Shown here piece after piece: positions 55,867 to 64,000 of a stretch of DNA of 64,000 nt. Source of the stretch: Amycolatopsis sp. CA-230715 (GTDB lineage: Bacteria > Actinomycetota > Actinomycetes > Mycobacteriales > Pseudonocardiaceae). The number at the start of each line of letters is the position of its first letter. Position 1 is the first letter of the stretch. The stretch covers positions 4,463,501 through 4,527,500 of the forward strand of contig NZ_CP059997.1 in NCBI RefSeq assembly GCF_018736145.1. The letters run 5' to 3'. The position numbers and the translations under genes are program-made. The notes beneath the pieces were generated by a model. That model ran no database searches, was not told where the DNA came from, and saw only the letters and a list, made by a program, of their open reading frames with translations.

Positions 55867-56757
55867 GTGACTCCCTTGATCGCACGGCTCTTCTCCTACC
55901 CCGTCAAGGGGTGCGCGGGAACCGAGCTGGACACGGCCGTGGTGACCCCGGCCGGGATCGAGCACGACCGCACGTTCATGGCGGTCGGCGAGGACGGGGT
56001 GTTCCGCAGCCAGCGGCGCCACCCCGCGCTCGCGGTCGTGCGGCCGGAGATCGCCGACGGCGGGAAGGTGCTCGCGCTGTCCGCGCCCGGTGCCGAACCG
56101 TTCCGGCTCGCGGTGCGGTTCGACGGGCCCCGGCTGCCGGTTTCGGTGTTCACCTGGGACGGCGCCGGTGTCGACCAGGGGGACGAGGCGGCCGAATGGT
56201 TCTCGGCCGTGCTGGGCGCGCCGTCGAGGCTGGTCAGGGTGCCGCCGGAGCACAGTCGCGTCACGAGCGGCGAAGTGCCCGGCACCACGGGATTCGCCGA
56301 CGCGCACGCATTGCACGTCGCGTCCGAGTCCTCTTTGGACTATCTGAACTCCAGGATCGCCGCCGCCGGCGGGGCGCCGGTGCCGATCGACCGGTTCCGG
56401 CCCAATCTCGTCCTGTCCGATGTGGACGAACCGCATTTCGAGGACCGGATCCGCCGCATGGTGGCGGGAAGCGCGGAACTGGCCTACGCCAAGGTGTGCG
56501 TGCGGTGCCCGGTGCCGATGGTGGACCAGTCGACCGGCCGCAAGGCGGGCAAGGAGCCGATCCGGACGCTCGCCGGGTACCGCCGCGAACCGGGCGGCGG
56601 GGTTTCCTTCGGCATCAAGGTCGCGGTGGTCCGGCCAGGTCAGCTGGCGAAGGGCGACGAGGTGATGGTGACCTCCTGGTCCGCGGAGAGCTCCAGCGCG
56701 GCCGCCGCGGAACCGCCGTTGATGGCGACCGCGAGCCGCCCGCCCGAATCGGGGTAG
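55867..56757 (+). CDS. MOSC domain protein
   Basis: A 296-residue protein with an N-terminal MOSC beta-barrel (IARLFSYPVKGCAGTEL, GIEHDRTFMAVGEDG) and a C-terminal MOSC domain holding the conserved Cys of VCVRCPVPMVD. MOSC proteins move sulfur to or from molybdenum cofactor, or reduce N-hydroxylated compounds as mARC. The last 40 or so residues lie beyond the usual domain end and overlap the antisense DUF62 gene by 118 nt. It is likely leaderless. Confidence 0.88.
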   Translation: MTPLIARLFSYPVKGCAGTELDTAVVTPAGIEHDRTFMAVGEDGVFRSQRRHPALAVVRPEIADGGKVLALSAPGAEPFRLAVRFDGPRLPVSVFTWDGAGVDQGDEAAEWFSAVLGAPSRLVRVPPEHSRVTSGEVPGTTGFADAHALHVASESSLDYLNSRIAAAGGAPVPIDRFRPNLVLSDVDEPHFEDRIRRMVAGSAELAYAKVCVRCPVPMVDQSTGRKAGKEPIRTLAGYRREPGGGVSFGIKVAVVRPGQLAKGDEVMVTSWSAESSSAAAAEPPLMATASRPPESG

Positions 56758-57434
56758 AGCAGCGCCTCGCCCACGCGCACGTCGCCGAAGGTGCGGGCCA
56801 CCGGCACGTCCATGCCCTCCACCGCCGCCCTGCCCTCGATCCCAGCCGCGCGCAGGTCCTCGCCGGTGGCGGCGAGCTGGACGTTGCCGAACCGGTCGAC
56901 CACCAGGACTTCGGACACCAGCTCGCCGGGGCGCACCCGCACCACCGGCTCCGGCAGGCGCACCGGCTCGGTCACCGGCGGCCCGAACTCGGGCGGGGTG
57001 ACGCCGAGGGTCAGGTGGGCCGCCGCGGGCGCGAACACGTCGCGGCCGTGGAAGGTCGCCGACACCGCGGGCAACCGGTACTCCGGCGCGGTCAGCTCGT
57101 ACGCCGCGACGACGCCGCCGAGCGCTTCGGCGGCCGGGACGAGCAGGCCGTTGTCCGGCCCGACGAGCAGCCCCCGCTCGGCGACCACGACGATCCCGCG
57201 CCGCGCGGTGCCGACCCCGGGATCCACCACCGCGAGGTGCACCGATTCCGGCAGGTACGGCACCGTCTGCGCGAGCACGCTCGCCCCGTGCCGGATGCGC
57301 TGCGCGGGGACCGCGTGGGTGACGTCGATTACGCGTACCCGCGGCGCGATCCGGGCAATCACCCCGTGACAGGCGGCGACGAAGCCGTCGTCGAGTCCGT
57401 AATCGGTGGTGAACGAGATCCACGCGCTGCCCAT
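56640..57434 (-). CDS. SAM hydroxide adenosyltransferase (DUF62)
   Basis: A 264-residue enzyme hydrolysing S-adenosylmethionine to adenosine and methionine, of the DUF62 family related to fluorinases and chlorinases. SFTTDYGLDDGFVAACHGVI holds the catalytic Asp, and the Arg-His pair is in RIRHGASVL. C-terminal RTFGDVRVGEALLYPDSGG and AINGGSAA bind the adenosine. The fluorinase-specific loop is not evident. The start is taken at ATG 57434; ATG 57443 is possible. Its 3' end overlaps the MOSC gene by 118 nt. Confidence 0.9.
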   Translation of the reverse strand: MGSAWISFTTDYGLDDGFVAACHGVIARIAPRVRVIDVTHAVPAQRIRHGASVLAQTVPYLPESVHLAVVDPGVGTARRGIVVVAERGLLVGPDNGLLVPAAEALGGVVAAYELTAPEYRLPAVSATFHGRDVFAPAAAHLTLGVTPPEFGPPVTEPVRLPEPVVRVRPGELVSEVLVVDRFGNVQLAATGEDLRAAGIEGRAAVEGMDVPVARTFGDVRVGEALLYPDSGGRLAVAINGGSAAAALELSADQEVTITSSPFAS

Positions 57435-57533
57435 GCCGAGCATCATCCAGCATCTGGGAAGGGTTGAGTCACCTGGTGGACAGCGGTCACTCTCGATCAA
57501 GAATGTCTCGCGCGACGGGTTCGAGGTGAGTTG

Positions 57534-58457
57534 ATGCGCGTCCTTGTCCTGTTCGGGCTGGCCGGGTTCCTGGCCCAGCTCGTGGACGGCACCCTCGGCA
57601 TGGCCTTCGGCGTCACGTCCACGACCACCCTGGTCGCGCTGGGCACGACCCCGGCCGTCGCGTCCGCCGCGGTGCACCTCGCGGAGGTCGGCACCTCCCT
57701 GGCCTCCGGTGTTTCGCACTGGCGCTTCCGCAACATCGACTGGCGCACCGTCGGCATCCTCGCCGTACCGGGCGCGATCGGCGCCGTGCTCGGCGCGTAC
57801 GTGCTGACCTCGTTGTCCACCGAGTTCGCCGAGGTCTGGATCACCACGATCCTGCTGGTGCTCGGGCTCTACGTGCTCATCCGGTTCGCGTTCCTCAAGC
57901 TGGGCAAGCTCATCACGGACAAGCGGCCCGGCGCGCGGTTCCTCGGGCCGCTCGGGCTCGTCGCCGGGTTCGTCGACGCGACCGGTGGCGGCGGCTGGGG
58001 CCCGGTGGCCACCACGACGCTGCTGTCCTCGGGCAGGCTCGAACCGAGGAAGGTCGTCGGCTCCGTCGACACCTCCGAGTTCATCGTGGCGCTCGCGGCC
58101 AGCATCGGGTTCTTCTTCTCGTTGTCCAGCGAGCACAACCTGAACTACACCGTGGTGCTCGGCCTGATGGCGGGCGGCGTGCTCGCGGCGCCGGTCGCCG
58201 CGTGGCTGGTCCGGCGCATGCCGCCGAGGCTGCTCGGCGCGGCCGCGGGCGGGCTCATCGTGTTCACGAACGCGCGGACGCTGCTCAAGGCCGCCGACGC
58301 GGGCACGGCCGCCACCGTGCTCGTCTACGTGGCGATCGTGGCGCTGTGGGCGGCCGGTGTGGTCGCCGCGATCCGCTCCATCAAGGCGGAAAAGCGCGTC
58401 AACGCGGCAGCGGGCGAGGACGACCACACCAGGGAATCGGTGGCGGTGGCAGAGTAG
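57534..58457 (+). CDS. TauE/SafE family sulfite exporter
   Basis: A 307-residue membrane protein with eight or so helices of the TauE/SafE (DUF81) family, proposed to export sulfite or organosulfonates. The duplicated family motif is visible: VDGTLGMAFGVTSTTTLVALG and VDATGGGGWGPVATTTLLSSG. ATG 57534 follows GAGGTGAG. The C-terminus is cytoplasmic and charged. It is followed by 5 nt, then the FMN reductase gene, so the two are likely co-transcribed. Confidence 0.9.
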   Translation: MRVLVLFGLAGFLAQLVDGTLGMAFGVTSTTTLVALGTTPAVASAAVHLAEVGTSLASGVSHWRFRNIDWRTVGILAVPGAIGAVLGAYVLTSLSTEFAEVWITTILLVLGLYVLIRFAFLKLGKLITDKRPGARFLGPLGLVAGFVDATGGGGWGPVATTTLLSSGRLEPRKVVGSVDTSEFIVALAASIGFFFSLSSEHNLNYTVVLGLMAGGVLAAPVAAWLVRRMPPRLLGAAAGGLIVFTNARTLLKAADAGTAATVLVYVAIVALWAAGVVAAIRSIKAEKRVNAAAGEDDHTRESVAVAE

Positions 58458-58462
58458 GCCGG

Positions 58463-58993
58463 GTGCAGCTACTCCTGATTTCGGGGAGCCTCCGCGCGGG
58501 CTCCAGCAACGCGGCCGTACTGGCGACAGCGGCGGCGCTCGCCCCCGAAGGTGTGACCACCACGACCTACGACGGCATGGCCGGTCTCCCGCACTTCAAC
58601 CCCGACGACGACCGCGATCCGCTGCCGGGCCCGGTCGCCGAGCTGCGCGCCGCGATCGGGGCCGCCTCCGCCGTGCTCTTCTGCACCCCCGAGTACGCGG
58701 GCGCGCTGCCAGGCTCGTTCAAGAACCTGCTCGACTGGACGATCGGCGGCGGCGAGATGTACCAGAAGCCGGTCGCCTGGATCAACGCGTCCTCGGTGGC
58801 CGCGCCGACCGGCGGCGCCGGGGCGCACGACTCGCTGCGTTCGGTGCTCACCTACGCGGGCACGAAGATCGTCGAGGACGCCTGCGCGCGCGTTCCGGTG
58901 GTGCGCGCCGCCGTCGAGGACGGTCTCGTGACCGATCCGGAGATCCGCGCGCGCATCGCGGAAGCGGTGACCGCGCTGCGCGACTTCGCTTGA
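58463..58993 (+). CDS. NADPH-dependent FMN reductase
   Basis: A 176-residue flavodoxin-fold enzyme. The N-terminal phosphate loop LLISGSLRAGSSN, the FMN segment TPEYAGALPGSFKNLLDW and the closing YAGTKIVEDA are typical. It reduces FMN or quinones with NADPH; sulfonate utilisation partners (SsuE-like) fit the neighbouring TauE exporter, but this is inference. The GTG at 58463 is chosen because upstream in-frame starts fall within the TauE gene. Confidence 0.9.
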   Translation: MQLLLISGSLRAGSSNAAVLATAAALAPEGVTTTTYDGMAGLPHFNPDDDRDPLPGPVAELRAAIGAASAVLFCTPEYAGALPGSFKNLLDWTIGGGEMYQKPVAWINASSVAAPTGGAGAHDSLRSVLTYAGTKIVEDACARVPVVRAAVEDGLVTDPEIRARIAEAVTALRDFA

Positions 58994-59056
58994 CCGGTGC
59001 GTGAGATTCACTCGGGTGTCAGTCCGGTGTCAGTTCCGTCGGTTCCACTGGGAAGC

Positions 59057-59770
59057 GTGGACGCTACGCTGCTCGTTTCCCTTTCCGGTATCAGCACGCG
59101 AACCCTGCACCGCTGCGCCGACCTCGCGGCCGAGCTCGACGGCCGTGGCGTCCCGCTTTCGGTGCTCTGCACCCCTGGCACCGGTGACGGGCCCGCCGAC
59201 GACTGGGTCCGCGCCCGCACGCGGCGCGGCGACGCCCTGCTCCTGCACGGGTACGACCACCGCGTCACGCCGACGCACCGCGCGGTCAGCCTCGGCAAGA
59301 AGGCCGAGTTCGCCGCGCTCCCCGCGCACGAGGCGAAGCTGCGGCTGATCGCCGCGTCGGCCGCGCTGGACCGCGCCGGGCTCGTCGCGGACGGGTTCGC
59401 GCCGCCGCGCTGGCTCGCCTCGCGCGGCACGCTCGATGCCTTGCGCGCACACGGTTTCTCGCTGTGCGCCGATCTCGCCGCGGTTCGCGATCTGCGCTCC
59501 GGCGAGGTCACGCGCGCTCGTGTGCAGTACTTCGCGAGCCAGTCGCAGCGGACCGAGACCGTGCGCTGCTTCGCGTTCGTGCTCGGCGCCGCCCGCGCCG
59601 CGCGCCGAGGCGGGCTGGTGCGCCTCGGCGCCGACGCGAAGGACCTCGCCCGCCCGGGGCTCCGGCAGGCCTTCCTCGACGCGGTGGACGTCGCGCTGGA
59701 GAACCGGGCCTTCGGCGGGACCTACGCCAAGCTCACAGCTTCGTCGCTTCGGCCTTCTCCAGCACTTTGA
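59057..59770 (+). CDS. DUF2334 polysaccharide-deacetylase-like protein
   Basis: A 237-residue protein of the DUF2334 family, related to carbohydrate esterase 4 deacetylases. Landmarks: ATLLVSLSGIS strand, RGDALLLHGYDHRVTP (HGxxH-like metal site) and GFAPPRWLAS. The metal site looks intact, though specificity is unknown. I prefer GTG 59057 with GGAAG before it; the frame opens earlier but without a ribosome site. The 3' end overlaps the convergent MBL gene by 38 nt. Confidence 0.82.
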   Translation: MDATLLVSLSGISTRTLHRCADLAAELDGRGVPLSVLCTPGTGDGPADDWVRARTRRGDALLLHGYDHRVTPTHRAVSLGKKAEFAALPAHEAKLRLIAASAALDRAGLVADGFAPPRWLASRGTLDALRAHGFSLCADLAAVRDLRSGEVTRARVQYFASQSQRTETVRCFAFVLGAARAARRGGLVRLGADAKDLARPGLRQAFLDAVDVALENRAFGGTYAKLTASSLRPSPAL

Positions 59771-60368
59771 CCTCGGTGGCCTCCGGCGCCAGGTTGGTGA
59801 ACAGGCCGTAGTGCATGGCGGGGTTCGCGAGCGTCATCTCGTGGATCGGCACCGCCAGCCTCGGCGCGACGGCGCGCAGGTAGTCGACGGCTTCGCCCGC
59901 CTTGAGCCAGGGCGCGCCGGTGGGCAGGCCGAGGATGTCGATCTTCTGCTCCGGCACGAAGAACGAGTCGCCGGGGTGGTAGAAGGCGCCGCCGTCGAGC
60001 ACGAAGCCGACATTCGGGATCACCGGGATGTCTTCGTGGATGACGGCGTGCTGCCCGCCGACCACGTCGACCTTGGTGCCACCGGCTTCGAACGAGTCGC
60101 CGGGGCGCACGGTCCGGGACGGCAGCCCCAGCTTTTCCACGGTTTCCGCCGACCCGGGATCGGTGACCAGCTTCGCGCCCGGGTTCGCTTCGAGCAGGCG
60201 GGGCAGGCGCTCGGCGTCGATGTGGTCGAAGTGCTGGTGCGTGATGAGGATGGCGTCGAGTTCGCGTTCCTTGTCGAACTCGCCGGAAAAAGCGCCGGGA
60301 TCGAGCAGGATCCTCGCGTTCTCCGTCTCGACCAGCACGCATGAATGTCCATAATGGACGAATCGCAT
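59733..60368 (-). CDS. MBL-fold metal-dependent hydrolase
   Basis: A 211-residue metallo-beta-lactamase-fold protein of the UlaG/YtnP-like type. The metal-binding HxHxDH is THQHFDHID, preceded by HYGHSCVLVET, and FYHPGDSFF gives the Asp bridge. It is probably a hydrolase of lactones or phosphodiesters. ATG 60368 follows GGGAGAG at 5 nt. It overlaps the convergent DUF2334 gene. Confidence 0.9.
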   Translation of the reverse strand: MRFVHYGHSCVLVETENARILLDPGAFSGEFDKERELDAILITHQHFDHIDAERLPRLLEANPGAKLVTDPGSAETVEKLGLPSRTVRPGDSFEAGGTKVDVVGGQHAVIHEDIPVIPNVGFVLDGGAFYHPGDSFFVPEQKIDILGLPTGAPWLKAGEAVDYLRAVAPRLAVPIHEMTLANPAMHYGLFTNLAPEATEVKVLEKAEATKL

Positions 60369-60486
60369 CGATCTCTCCCTTGGGTTCTCCCGCAACCCTA
60401 CGACCGGGGGATCACTCGCGGCCAGTGAATCCGCCCCCGCGCTGTGCGATGCTGGGCCACGCCTTCCCGGTCGCGCCGGAGAGGTA

Positions 60487-60515
60487 TTGGCAGGATGTCA
60501 GCAAGCTCGTAGCCT
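60487..60515 (+). promoter_or_regulatory. Promoter of the aldehyde dehydrogenase gene
   Basis: TTGGCA (60487-60492) and TAGCCT (60510-60515) are separated by exactly 17 nt, a good vegetative-type promoter. The start would be about 60522, giving a 24-nt leader that contains GGAG before ATG 60546. Confidence 0.6.
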
Positions 60516-60545
60516 GGGTCACACCCGACCGGATCCGGAGACGCC

Positions 60546-62051
60546 ATGACCGCGACACAGCCCGCCGCCGATGCGCTCGAAACGGCAGGCGAGACCTTCG
60601 ACTCCCTGAACCCGGCCACCGACGAGGTCGTCGGCACCTACCCCGTGCACACGCGCGCGCAGGTCGAGGCCGCGGTGGAGCGCGCGCGGGAGGCGGCGCG
60701 GTGGTGGGCCTCGCTCGGCTTCGACGGCCGTGCCGAACGCCTCCGCCGCTGGAAGGGCGTGCTGACCAGGCGGCTCGCGCAGCTGTGCACCGTGGTGCGG
60801 GACGAAACCGGCAAGCCGGTCGCGGATGCCCAGCTCGAAAGCGTGCTCGGCATCGAGCACATCGCGTGGGCCGGCAAGCACGCGCGGAAGGTGCTCGGCA
60901 AGCAGCGGCGGTCGTCCGGGCTGCTGATGGCGAACCAGGCGGCGACCGTCGAATACCAGCCGCTCGGCGTGGTCGGCGTGATCGGGCCGTGGAACTACCC
61001 GGTGTTCACGCCGCTCGGCTCGATCACCTACGCGCTCGCCGCGGGCAACGCCGTCGTGTTCAAGCCGAGCGAGTACACGCCCGGCGTCGGCAAGTGGCTC
61101 GTCGACGCGTTCGAGCAGGTGGTGCCCGAGGCGCCGGTGTTGCAGCTGATCACCGGGTTCGGCGAGACCGGCGCCGCGTTGACGAAATCGGGCGTGGACA
61201 AGATCGCGTTCACCGGGTCCACCGCCACCGGTAAGAAGATCATGGCCGCGGCGGCCGAAACGCTCACGCCGGTGGTCATCGAGGCGGGTGGCAAGGATCC
61301 GGTGCTCGTCGACGCGGACGCGGATCTCGACGCGGCCGCGGACGCGACGGTGTGGGGCGCGTTCTCGAACTCGGGCCAGACCTGCGTCGGCGTCGAGCGG
61401 GTCTACGTGCACGAGCGGGTGCACGACGAGTTCGTCGCGAAGGTCGTGGAGAAGAGCAAGGACGTGCGCGGGGGCTCGGACGCGGCCGCCCAGTACGGCC
61501 CGATGACCATGCCTTCGCAGCTCGCGGTGGTGCGGCGGCACATCGCGGACGCGCTGGCCCGCGGCGGGAAGGCGCTGCTCGGCGGCGCGGACGCGGTCGG
61601 GGATCGGTTCGCCCAGCCGACCGTGCTGGTCGACGTCCCTGAGGACTCCGAAGCGGTGCAGGAGGAAACCTTCGGGCCGACGGTGACCATCGCGAAGGTG
61701 AAGGACATGGACGAGGCGCTCGAAAAGGCGAACGCGACCCGGTACGGCCTCGGCTCGACCGTCTTCTCGAAGCGCCGTGGCCCCGAACTCGCGCGGCGGC
61801 TGCGGACCGGGATGACCGCGATCAACGCCCCGCTTTCGTTCGCCGGTATCGCGTCACTGCCCTTCGGCGGCGTCGGCGACTCGGGCTTCGGCCGCATCCA
61901 CGGCCCCGAAGGACTGCGGGAATTCGCCCGCTCGAAGGCGATCGCGCGCCAGCGCTACACCGCCCCGATCGCGCTGACCACGTTCGCCCGCAAGGAAAAG
62001 ACCGACGCGCTGGTCGCGAAACTGATCACCGTACTGCACGGAAAGCGCTGA
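60546..62051 (+). CDS. Aldehyde dehydrogenase
   Basis: A 501-residue NAD(P)-dependent aldehyde dehydrogenase. GVIGPWNYPVFTPLGS, the general base Glu in VVIEAGGKDPVLV, and the nucleophile Cys in FSNSGQTCVGVERV are all present; C-terminal LPFGGVGDSGFGRIHG is characteristic. The N-terminal FDSLNPATDEVVGTYP is normal. It resembles succinate-semialdehyde or medium-chain aldehyde dehydrogenases. It is convergent with a GMC oxidoreductase that could make aldehydes, so a shared alcohol-to-acid route is possible but inferred. Confidence 0.94.
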   Translation: MTATQPAADALETAGETFDSLNPATDEVVGTYPVHTRAQVEAAVERAREAARWWASLGFDGRAERLRRWKGVLTRRLAQLCTVVRDETGKPVADAQLESVLGIEHIAWAGKHARKVLGKQRRSSGLLMANQAATVEYQPLGVVGVIGPWNYPVFTPLGSITYALAAGNAVVFKPSEYTPGVGKWLVDAFEQVVPEAPVLQLITGFGETGAALTKSGVDKIAFTGSTATGKKIMAAAAETLTPVVIEAGGKDPVLVDADADLDAAADATVWGAFSNSGQTCVGVERVYVHERVHDEFVAKVVEKSKDVRGGSDAAAQYGPMTMPSQLAVVRRHIADALARGGKALLGGADAVGDRFAQPTVLVDVPEDSEAVQEETFGPTVTIAKVKDMDEALEKANATRYGLGSTVFSKRRGPELARRLRTGMTAINAPLSFAGIASLPFGGVGDSGFGRIHGPEGLREFARSKAIARQRYTAPIALTTFARKEKTDALVAKLITVLHGKR

Positions 62052-62080
62052 CGCACGCGGCCTTCGCCTTTTCCACGGAA

Positions 62081-62123
62081 GTTGTCCACAGGCACTCCAC
62101 AATCGGGCCCGCCTGTGGACAAC
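62081..62123. other. Inverted pair of DnaA-box-like sequences / hairpin
   Basis: GTTGTCCACAGGC (62081-62093) pairs perfectly with 62111-62123. Each arm contains TTGTCCACA, the actinobacterial DnaA box, in opposite orientation; TTTTCCACG at 62070-62078 is a near match. The right arm is followed by TCCTTTT, so it could instead be a terminator for the aldehyde dehydrogenase gene. Confidence 0.55.
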
Positions 62124-62239
62124 TCCTTTTCCGGCCCTGGGGCGGGGTAGGCTGGAGCGGGGTCGCCCCCCTGGGTCGGGTGGGGGATTTTCCTTACCCG
62201 TCAGGGAAAATCGCGTGGTGTCTGACGCGGGGCGCGGGG

Positions 62240-63820
62240 TCAGGCGTGGCGGATCAGGTCGGCGGCTTTTTCGGCGATCATGACGGTGGGCGCGTTGGTG
62301 TTCCCGCGCGGCACCACCGGCATCACCGAGGCGTCCACCACCCGCAGCCCGTCGATCCCGCGCACCTTCAGCTCCGGGTCCACCACGGCCTGCTCCCCGT
62401 CGCCCATCGCGCACGTGCCGACCGGGTGGTAGAGCGTTTGCGTGTTCTGCCGCGTGTGCTCGGCCAGCGCGTCGTCGTCGAGGTCGAGGCTCCCGGGCAG
62501 GAAGGGCTTGTCGAGGAACTTCGCGAGCGGCCCGGAGTGGCCGATCTCGATGAGCGAGCGCAGCGCCGACTGCATCGCGTCGAAGTCCGCGGACTCGGCG
62601 TAGTAGTCCGGATCGATTTCCGGTTTCCACCGCGGGTTCGCCGACCGCAGCCGCAGCCTGCCGCGGCTCGCCACGTCGACGAGCGTCGCGGCCGAGGTGA
62701 ACCCCGCGACGGTCGGCTCGCGCAAACCGTTGTCGTAGAACAAGGTCGGCGCGACGTGCACCTGCATGTTCGGCGCCTCCAGTCCGTCCACAGTGGAATA
62801 GAACGCGCCGGCCTCGCCGATGTTGGAGGCCAGCGGGCCGCGTTTGGTCAACTGCCAGCGCACCAGCCCGGCAGGCGTGGCCGAGTCGGCGACGTCGGTG
62901 GTGCCGCGCGTGGCCCAGATGATCGGCGCCGCGGGGTGGTCGTGCAGGTTCTGCCCGACGCCCGGTAGCGCGGCGACCACGTCGATCCCGTGTTCGCGCA
63001 GGTGCTCGGCCGGTCCGATGCCCGACAGCATCAGCAACTGCGGCGAGTTGATCGCGCCGCCGGACAGGAGCACTTCGCGCTCGGCGCGCACGGTCACCGG
63101 CTGCCCGCTGTCCAAATAGGACACACCAACGGCGCGGGTGCCCTCGGTGACCACCGAGCTGACCGGCGCGTTCGTCCGCACGGTCAGGTTGGGCCTGGTC
63201 ATCGCGGGCCGCAGGTACGCGTCGGCGCACGACCAGCGGCGGCCCTTGCGGCAGGTCACCTGGTAGAGCCCGGCGCCGTCCTGCGTCTCGCCGTTGAAGT
63301 CGTCGGTGCGCTTGATACCCCACGCCACCGCCGAATCCACCCACGCCCGCGAAAGCTCGTGCGTGAACACGCGGTCTTCGACGCGCAGCGGACCGTCGGT
63401 GCCGTGCAGCGGCCCGCCGAGCCGGGTGTTGCCCTCCGCCTTGACGAAGTACGGCAGCACGTCGTCGTAGCCCCAGCCGGTGGCGCCGTGGCGATCGCGC
63501 CAGCCGTCGTAGTCGGCGCGGTTGCCGCGGATGTAGATCATCGCGTTCATCGAGGAACAGCCGCCGAGCATCCGCGCCCGCGGCCAGTAGGCGGGTTTCC
63601 CGGTGTGCTTCTGCTCGACGGTCTCGTAGTTCCAGTCGCGGTGCGTCTTGAACAGCGACGCGAACGCGGCCGGGATCTTGACCTCGTCGGCGTCGTCCTC
63701 GCCGCCGGCTTCGAGCAGGAGCACTTTCGTGGCCGGGTCCTCGGTCAGGCGGTTCGCGAGCACGCACCCCGCGCTGCCCGCGCCGACGATGACGTAGTCG
63801 AAGGACTCTGACCCGGCCAC
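62240..63820 (-). CDS. GMC family flavin oxidoreductase (choline dehydrogenase-like)
   Basis: A 526-residue glucose-methanol-choline oxidoreductase. FAD motif VIVGAGSAGCVLANRLTE, GMC signature 1 near GGCSSMNAMIYIRG, signature 2 GGAINSPQLLMLSGIGP, and the active-site His region QTLYHPVGTCAMG plus the C-terminal PRGNTNAPTVMIAEKAAD are all intact. It oxidises an alcohol to an aldehyde; relatives include choline and alkanol dehydrogenases. I chose GTG 63820, with GGGAGG upstream. It is convergent with the aldehyde dehydrogenase. Confidence 0.93.
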   Translation of the reverse strand: MAGSESFDYVIVGAGSAGCVLANRLTEDPATKVLLLEAGGEDDADEVKIPAAFASLFKTHRDWNYETVEQKHTGKPAYWPRARMLGGCSSMNAMIYIRGNRADYDGWRDRHGATGWGYDDVLPYFVKAEGNTRLGGPLHGTDGPLRVEDRVFTHELSRAWVDSAVAWGIKRTDDFNGETQDGAGLYQVTCRKGRRWSCADAYLRPAMTRPNLTVRTNAPVSSVVTEGTRAVGVSYLDSGQPVTVRAEREVLLSGGAINSPQLLMLSGIGPAEHLREHGIDVVAALPGVGQNLHDHPAAPIIWATRGTTDVADSATPAGLVRWQLTKRGPLASNIGEAGAFYSTVDGLEAPNMQVHVAPTLFYDNGLREPTVAGFTSAATLVDVASRGRLRLRSANPRWKPEIDPDYYAESADFDAMQSALRSLIEIGHSGPLAKFLDKPFLPGSLDLDDDALAEHTRQNTQTLYHPVGTCAMGDGEQAVVDPELKVRGIDGLRVVDASVMPVVPRGNTNAPTVMIAEKAADLIRHA

Positions 63821-63924
63821 GCTGCCTCCCGAGTATTGGCGAATCGTCAATGACGCGGTCCCAGCATGGCGCGCCCCGGGCGCCCGGGGAAGCCACCCAC
63901 AAAGGGTATCTTTCGTCTGATTAG

Positions 63925-63937
63925 ACCAACAGTTGGT
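63925..63937. promoter_or_regulatory. Operator-like palindrome upstream of the GMC gene
   Basis: ACCAACaGTTGGT is a 6-bp dyad with a 1-nt centre, in an AT-richer region about 105 nt upstream of the GMC start. It looks like a GntR or TetR operator. The regulator is not in the window, unless it lies beyond the right edge. Confidence 0.4.
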
Positions 63938-64000
63938 AAATTCGCCACTGGACGTGGAAACCGTCCCTCGAACGGGTAAACCCGCCAGGAGACGGCCCTC

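Overview
The window is high-GC actinomycete DNA. Gene content points to Pseudonocardiaceae, most likely Amycolatopsis or a close relative: F420-type luciferase-like oxidoreductases, XRE/DUF397 pairs, DUF3558 lipoproteins, EspG, PknB-like kinases and many GTG starts. I read 63 protein genes, including one doubtful 29-codon ORF. I see no tRNA, rRNA, CRISPR array or insertion sequence. The assignment comes from gene content only; no search was run.

Layout. 0-9 kb: an SDR, an aldo/keto reductase, a DinB protein, an F420-type oxidoreductase, arylamine N-acetyltransferase, class II fructose-bisphosphate aldolase with its DUF3151 neighbour, a membrane diguanylate cyclase and an MFS exporter. 9-28 kb: a TetR regulator, a GNAT, a large FAD/NAD(P) protein, a secreted HNH nuclease, purA beside a degenerate diacylglycerol-kinase-like protein, a CPA1 antiporter, a two-component pair, an XRE/DUF397 pair, an APC permease, a secreted GDPD and an orphan TAXI lipoprotein. 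A family of 23-nt palindromes occupies several gene 3' ends up to about 26 kb and is not seen beyond.

28-44 kb is the most unusual part. After purD comes a type VII (ESX) accessory cassette: a PE-like protein with a YxxxD signal, a DUF3558 lipoprotein, a PPE-like protein and EspG. It faces a five-gene operon of paralogous transmembrane Ser/Thr kinases. Every kinase ectodomain has eight conserved cysteines arranged as two copies of the four-cysteine pattern of the DUF3558 lipoprotein. Divergent from the kinases are a small helical protein and a WXG100-lytic transglycosylase fusion, followed by a convergent L,D-transpeptidase lipoprotein. No ESX membrane components (EccB/C/D/E, mycosin) are present. 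I infer a cell-envelope sensing module tied to type VII export and peptidoglycan remodelling. Kinases 4 and 5 and the transglycosylase carry rare TTA leucine codons, and their variable domains are visibly AT-richer than their catalytic domains.

44-64 kb: an aminotransferase, a DUF574-type methyltransferase, a HAD hydrolase/threonine aldolase pair, a SigE-family sigma factor with a probable membrane partner, a TetR, purB, a polar amino-acid ABC transporter with two duplicated binding proteins, MOSC and DUF62 proteins with a long antisense overlap, a TauE exporter, an FMN reductase, DUF2334, an MBL hydrolase, an aldehyde dehydrogenase and a GMC oxidoreductase. The last two are convergent across an inverted pair of DnaA-box-like sequences.
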